From Coptis chinensis (lineage: Eukaryota > Streptophyta > Magnoliopsida > Ranunculales > Ranunculaceae), in contig CM027384.1 of assembly GCA_015680905.1 (NCBI GenBank), positions 78,339,501 through 78,403,500 on the forward strand: DNA of 64,000 nucleotides, in the 5' to 3' direction. Both the position numbers and the translations under genes were made by a program. Under the pieces are notes generated by a model. The model was not told the DNA's origin, made no database searches, and saw only the letters and a program-made list of their open reading frames with translations. The stretch's first letter is position 1. Each line of letters opens with the position of its first letter. This document shows positions 58,751 through 64,000 of this stretch, piece by piece.

Positions 58751-59035
58751 ATACCTATCAAGAGAATTGGACACCGATGAAGGGCAAAGAACAGTGGCAT
58801 TGGGGAAGTTACAACATCATGGCTCGTCCTCTCACAGATGAGGTAATGCCTGGTAGGCCCCAAAAGAAGAGGAAACGTTCTAAAGGAGAGGGTGTGCTAG
58901 TGCAAAGGAGAAGGTGCAGCCATTGTGGTGCCCTTGGACACAACAGAGTAACCTACCCTAATGCGACAGATGATGCTACTTGGATTGACTTTTTAGTTGG
59001 GGTTCCGACTGATTTTACCAACGAAGACAACATTT

Positions 59036-59690
59036 GAGTTAACCATCAGCGACGAATATAAGTACTATCAGCAACTAATCTTGTAATGTTATTTGGATTT
59101 TCTTGGGCCTTTCAATGACTATGTAAGTTATTTGGGAATCAATGTAATGGTATTTTGTTGTTAGGTATACTTGCAGGTGTTCTGTCTATTGAAGTTATCA
59201 ATATATAGGCAAAAAAAACAAATACTATAAAAAATACTATAAAATTAAGGGTTAAAATTAACGCTATAATTGAAACAGTTAGGATTGTAACTTGAAAATT
59301 AGAGACGTTATCTAGGGACGTTATCTAAACAAACCACTGAGTTCAAACCCCTTCAAAATAATGTTATTTGGATTTTCTTTTGCCTTTCAATGACTATGTA
59401 AGTTATTTGGGAATCAATGTAATGGTATTTTGTTGTTTATACTTGCAGGTGTTTTGTGTATTGATGTTATCAATATGTAAGGTAGCAAAAAAACAAATAC
59501 TATAAAATTAACGCCTCAATTGAAACACTTAGGATTGTAACTTGAAAATTATCTAAACAAATACTAATTTCAGGTGTTTTGTCTATTATTTAGATACGTT
59601 ATCTTAACAAACCGCTGACTTCAAAATATTATGTTTATCAGAACGGAGCGTTGTGAAATTAGACACATAAGTTCCAAAATAATAACGAAA
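59036..59690. repeat. Direct duplication between convergent MULE genes
   Basis: About 130 bp beginning TAATGTTATTTGGATTTTCTT at about 59085 recurs from about 59354 with few changes (period about 270 bp). A shorter third piece (CAGGTGTTTTGTCTATT) lies near 59572. It is non-coding and located between the transposase and Ulp1-like 3' ends. Confidence 0.8.
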
Positions 59691-59811
59691 TAATAACAAA
59701 CATCTGAAAATGAGAGCATTTCGATGTCCCCTAGTTCTTATCTTCAACTATGTTCTCCTGCTGGTCAGCAGACCCATCTTCAGCATCTTTACCTTTATTG
59801 TTTTCTACATC

Positions 59812-62800
59812 CTACAGCTGTCCCTGTATTCCAGCTGTTTCATCATGATTCACTTCATCTGGTTCAATGTTGAGTTGGTCCTCAGTAGCAGCTTCTGCAT
59901 CCTCCTTCACTTGCTCAATTCCTACTGTTGCATCTGCTTCACTCTGTTGGCATTGGTTAGCCTCCACTTGGACCAACTTAGCAACAAGTTCAACAACCTC
60001 CTTAGTAGCAGGTTCGACATCCTCCACAGCAGCAGGTTTAACATCCTTCTCAACAGTAGGTTCAACATCATCCTCAGCAGCAGGTTCAACATCCTCCTTC
60101 TCACATACAGTTGCATTTGCTTCACTTTGTGGGCACTGCTTTGTCCCCACTTGGACCCACTCAGTAGCAAGTTCAACATCCTCCTGCACTTCCTCACTTG
60201 TAGCTGCATCTGCTTCACTTTGTTGGCATTGCTCCATCTCCACTTGGTTCAGAGTAGCAGGTTCAACATCTTTGTCCACTTGCTCACTTCCAGCTTCATC
60301 ATCCTTGAGCTCTTTGTCAATTCCAACTGAATCTGCTTCACTCTCTAGCTCTATGCCAATGTCAACTTGCTTCAGTACCTCTGTCCCAGTAGTTGCTACA
60401 TCCTTGGACATATGCTTTAGTACCTCTGTCCTAGTAGCTGCTAGGTGCTGACTTTCTTCTGTCAACCTCTTTTCAAATTATGTTCTCTTCTTAGCCACTT
60501 CATCTGGATTTAATCCACATGATATAATAATGTCCATTCCAATCCTCAGTCGCATTCTAAATAGTTGCATGTCAATATTGTTTACCCTCTCAGGAACACT
60601 TCTAAGAAGACTATCAATAAAGGCAAGGCAATATAACCCACAGCTGTTGGAATCTGGTTGTTGTGTGACACTAACAAATTCACGAGCCCATGGTGTGTTC
60701 AAATCAACAGTAGAGCTTGGATCAACTCACCTGAGCACATAAGGAATCATTCTCTCCAAAGCTAGTTGTTCATCAGAAATTTGCTTTCCACCAAGAGAAT
60801 CATAGGTGCACACTTTCATCTCTTTAAAGTTAAAGACATCAATAATCCAGTGACTACCATGAACTTGAAGAGGTACAATTACTCCTTTACCCTGTACTGG
60901 GTGCGGTTGATTTCTAATCCTTCCATCAATGGGGTCCAAATACTCTTTCACAATTTCATATGTATGGTACAAACTATTAACCACTTTTTCCTCTGGGCTT
61001 GCAGCACGAAAACTTGGGTCTTGTAGCTTATTCTTGAATATCCCATACTCTCTTATCATGAATTTCTACATCCACAAAGTGATGATTAAGCTTATCAAAC
61101 TTAAGTAAGATTAGTGGGTAAGCTTCAATAGAAACTTAGTATTAAAGTATAGAGAACTCACAGCAAAGTAAACATCCTCCACAACAATATACACTTCATC
61201 TTCTGGAATGGCATGTTCCTTACAGTGCTACTTATACCACCTTATCAATAGCTTGACATATAAGCTGAGAACCTATAAAATAATCAAATAGGAATTAGTA
61301 ACAATTAACTTTCTGTAGTAGTTTACTTTGCACATTAATACCAAGTTGTTGATAGTTTTAGAGCAAATTACTAATGGTAGATTCATTACCTCACCATCCA
61401 CCCATTGTCTTCTATGGAACGAATGAAAATTATGCACTGAAATAACTTGATCCTACCCAAAAACTCTCATATCTGGAGAGTTCTATTGATTCTTCTTCCT
61501 ATTACACTTTCTCCAGTAATAATTGACAACATTTACCTCACCTGTGGTAGTTGTTTTCTTGTAAAAGGTTGATGACAGAGCAACCTTGATTAATGAGTCA
61601 CAGTCCTTTCCCATCTTCTCTTCCCATAAACTAGTACTTTCTTTTCCCAATTTTTTCTCCCTCCTCCTTATTCTACAGCCACTCTCTGCACTTTTCTTAT
61701 CCATTTCCTTCTCCATCTGAGTGTGAATGAGTACCACATCAGGGTCCTCCACATCACCAGCATCATGCTGACCATTAGTGTTCTGATAATCATCTACAGC
61801 TGCCATATCATGTTTAGTGCTTACTTCTTCTGATGGTGATAGGGCTGGCAATTCAGTTATGTCAGAGAGCTCTGCACTTCCATCCAATAGAGAAACAAAA
61901 CTGAATTTTTCCATTTCTTTATTTAGGACTGCTTCCCCATCAAGATCACCAGGAGGAAGGACTAAAACAGATGCCAAATGATATAATACCCCATCAAGAT
62001 CCCTAGATGACAAAGAAGAGTAAAAGGGAACATGATCAAGCATTGAAGATTCAGCATAAGGTACTATAGCAGTCTGTACCCCCACCAGGTCCTCCTCCAG
62101 CTCCACACTATGTTCTTGGTATGTCCCTCTGGGTATGACCTCACTAATATCCTGCAAAGCATTTGCAGCAACTGACTCCAAATCATTTTGCCCTTTTTGT
62201 TGTTATGCAACATCTTCATCTTCATCTGACTCAGCCCGGATCAACTTCCTTCTTTGTTTGGGTGTCTCAGCTTCCTTAAGTTTCAGCTCCCTTTCCCTTG
62301 TTCTCTCACTAATTTGATATTTTTTCTTCAAATTTTGCCTCTCACTAGCCTTTATAGGCTCATTTTTGCTTGCCCTAGATGGCTGAACTCGAGTACCACA
62401 AACTTTGACCACTTTCCTTTTCTTTCTTTCATCGAAAGGTGTATTGAAGTATCTCCCACAACTTCAAGGCTTTGATCCTTGTCCAATGCTCTTTTTCTTT
62501 TATTTGAGGAACTAGGAGAAACCTCAAAGGTAACTTTCTTAGAAACAGATGAACACCCTTTCTTATGTTTTGAGTGAACCTTCTTCTGGGAAGACTTCTT
62601 CGGGGTAGACTTCTTCTGGGAAGACCTTGTTGGTGTTTTCAGTTTAGCATCAGAGCCTACATTGCTTGGCTTCTTTGGGCTTGGGCTTCTAGTTCTACTC
62701 CTTGTTCTAGCATCAACACCTTTCATAACCTTAACCTCTAAACTTCTGCTCCTTGTTCTACTCTTACTCCTTGTTCTACCCCTTGTTCCAGGCCCTTTCA

Positions 62801-62981
62801 CAACCTCAACCTCTGAACTTTCCATACCACCTTTCAACCCACCATGAGCAATCTCTTGAATTATTGTTTCCATGCCAGTCCTTATTTCACTCTGGAGTAT
62901 ATCCCCAATAACCCTAACCTCCTTACTGACCTGTTTTAGATTAATCAGAGCACATAACAAAGAATATAAGTAAGATCCCAC
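59812..62981 (-). pseudogene. Ulp1-like cysteine protease of a MULE (Kaonashi-type)
   Basis: The N-terminal part (62981-62352) is very basic, with RTRSRTRS and KKSTPKKSSQKK segments. A frame change leads into 62412-62203 and then 62181-61483, an acidic region. After introns, the C48/Ulp1 catalytic core lies at 61059-60478. His is in HGSHWIIDVF (60852), Asp in CTYDSLGG (60801), and the Gln and Cys are in QQPDSNSCGLYC (Cys 60642), so the triad is intact. In-frame stops at about 60727, 60475 and 62200 break it. The tail (60465-59812) is an acidic repeat of VEPA-like units with CQQSEADA. Ulp1-domain genes ride in some plant MULEs (Kaonashi). Their role there is unclear; cellular relatives remove SUMO. 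Confidence 0.82.
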
Positions 62982-63339
62982 TTCAATATTTGTAAACCAC
63001 TACAGATGCATTGTAGTGGCTGACATATCATGTTTAATAATAGCTCACTCATGGTACATTAATATATTACTGCCTCATATATGAAACAATGCTGCAACAT
63101 GCAGTTCCATAACAACACATTATCAGTGCTTCATATAACAACATGGGTCCTAACAACATTTGCAATTTCAATTCAAGACTATATAATAGGGTACCCATAT
63201 CATATTACAACTTTCTATAACATTTTAAATAAGATTATATGAGTACTTCAAATGTCAAAAACTGGTTACCCATATCATGGGTACCCTATTATCATTCTGG
63301 GATCAACATGCAAGATCCCACTTCACTATTTGTAAACCA
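62982..63339. other. Non-coding end of the MULE region
   Basis: No gene is seen. The sequence AAGATCCCACTTCA-TATTTGTAAACCAC occurs at about 62971-63000 and again at about 63312-63340, directly at the start of the next CACTA element. A local duplication thus brackets this stretch. Confidence 0.5.
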
Positions 63340-64000
63340 CACTACAACAAAAGGGGTCTGTTGCAACGCACTCTTTCGCCACGCCTAAAATTTGTTGCAA
63401 CAAGTCATCTTTTACAACACCGTGTGGCGTTGCTAAAGGTCATCCGTTTTAATAGAATTTTGATTTTGGGAAATACCTAGAGCGACGTCTTGAGCGTTGC
63501 AAAACTGTTCACTTAAATTTACGAAAAATAAGAAAAATAATTAAATTGAAAATGTTTATTGTTGGCAACGAGTGTGGTGCTGCTATAGATTAAATATCTA
63601 TTGCAACCCCCTTGCCGCCACTTTATTAATTCGGGATAGACTGCGGTATGCCCTTGTTGATGACGCGTTTTGTGTTGCAAATGGGGTTTGGTTTGGGCGA
63701 AAATAATCCTTTTTGCTTTGCAAATATTTTTCGCGCTCCAGCGCTCCAGTTTTCGTGTTCCCGCTGGAAGTCATAACCAAATTAGGAATACTAAAAAAAA
63801 AAAAAACATGTTAAAACCCTAGATTGCCGTCTCTCTCCAACTAAATCTAAACTTCTTTCCTCTATCGATCTCTAAAACTCATCCTCTCCACATCTTCAAA
63901 GCTTATCTCTCCTCCACCCTCAACCTCAAGGTGAGAAGAATTGAAAATTCATTGAAACTACAACAAAATCAAAAGATTTGTTTTTTTTGTTCCTGCCCTA
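63340..64000. mobile_element. Terminus of a second CACTA family (partial)
   Basis: CACTACAACAAAAGG at 63340 is a classic En/Spm-type end. It is followed by subterminal copies of GTTGCAAC and related words (about 63359-63670). Further in, from about 63820, is a pyrimidine-rich leader with a possible GTGAGAAG donor at 63931. The other end and any transposase lie beyond the window. The terminus differs from that of the CACTA element at 5681. Confidence 0.85.

Larger units (their letters stand above)
51771..59035 (+). pseudogene. Mutator-like (MULE/MuDR) transposase, broken
   Basis: Parts can be followed in order. The N-terminal region is 51771-52519, with a frame change near 51940. Linker exons follow from about 52580. 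An acidic repeat segment lies at 53014-53340. The MuDR DNA-binding region is 53431-54066 (RDAHTCAQDKDVSKN). After an intron, the transposase core starts at about 54239 with IMIDGTFMKGRY (first catalytic Asp at 54425) and LLSDRH (second Asp near 54608). The C-terminal part holds the SWIM-type CTCGFF block near 55165. The frame resumes after a 3455-bp insertion at 58751 and ends with a zinc knuckle CSHCGALGHNRVTY, whose last Cys is replaced by Tyr. An in-frame TGA at 54545-54547 and several frame changes make it inactive. MULE transposases cut and move the element's DNA. Confidence 0.85.

Noticed and set aside
59710-60451. Long plus-strand Ser/Cys-rich frames
   Set aside because: They are antisense to the acidic tail of the Ulp1-like gene, a usual by-product of GAA/GAT-rich coding.

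Overview
The window is nuclear DNA of a flowering plant, almost certainly a eudicot. The evidence is GT-AG introns (some of several kb), AT-rich intergenic DNA, a strigolactone-pathway SMXL gene, a plastid-type rhodanese, and many plant transposon families (Ty1/copia, LINE, CACTA, hAT-like MITE, MULE, solo LTR). No prokaryotic, organellar or CRISPR structure is present.

Layout. (1) 1-1147: copia debris whose two LTR copies face opposite ways. (2) 1810-13597: a dead pectin methylesterase inhibitor (PMEI) gene on the minus strand, split between its TATA box (about 12924) and its start codon (about 2325) by a copia element (2367-12882, 5-bp target duplication CAAAC). That element carries a CACTA transposon (5681-10453, 3-bp duplication TGG) inside its reverse transcriptase. 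The CACTA in turn carries exon fragments of a host gene resembling SWEETIE/HEATR5. (3) 13598-20243: a second copia element on the minus strand, broken by a 5'-truncated LINE in its integrase and by an insert with palindromic 85-bp repeats in its 5' LTR. (4) 20577-49414: the gene-bearing part. Two genes lie on the minus strand: an STR10-like rhodanese (2 exons, with a MITE in its intron) and an FCP1/SCP-type HAD phosphatase (6 exons). Two lie on the plus strand: a class B DnaJ/HSP40 (3 exons) and an SMXL6/7/8 (D53-like) strigolactone repressor (3 exons). (5) 49415-63339: a foldback element, then a degenerate Mutator-like element with a plus-strand transposase and a convergent minus-strand Ulp1-type cysteine protease. 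The transposase is split by a 3455-bp LTR-like insertion (duplication GATAC). (6) 63340-64000: the terminus of another CACTA family, running off the window.

The four intact host genes are not an operon and need not share a function. The phosphatase and DnaJ genes are divergent and share a 1.1-kb upstream interval. Exon models were built by eye from splice consensus, reading frame and family conservation; no database or alignment program was run. Transposon ages and the identity of captured exons are inferences.
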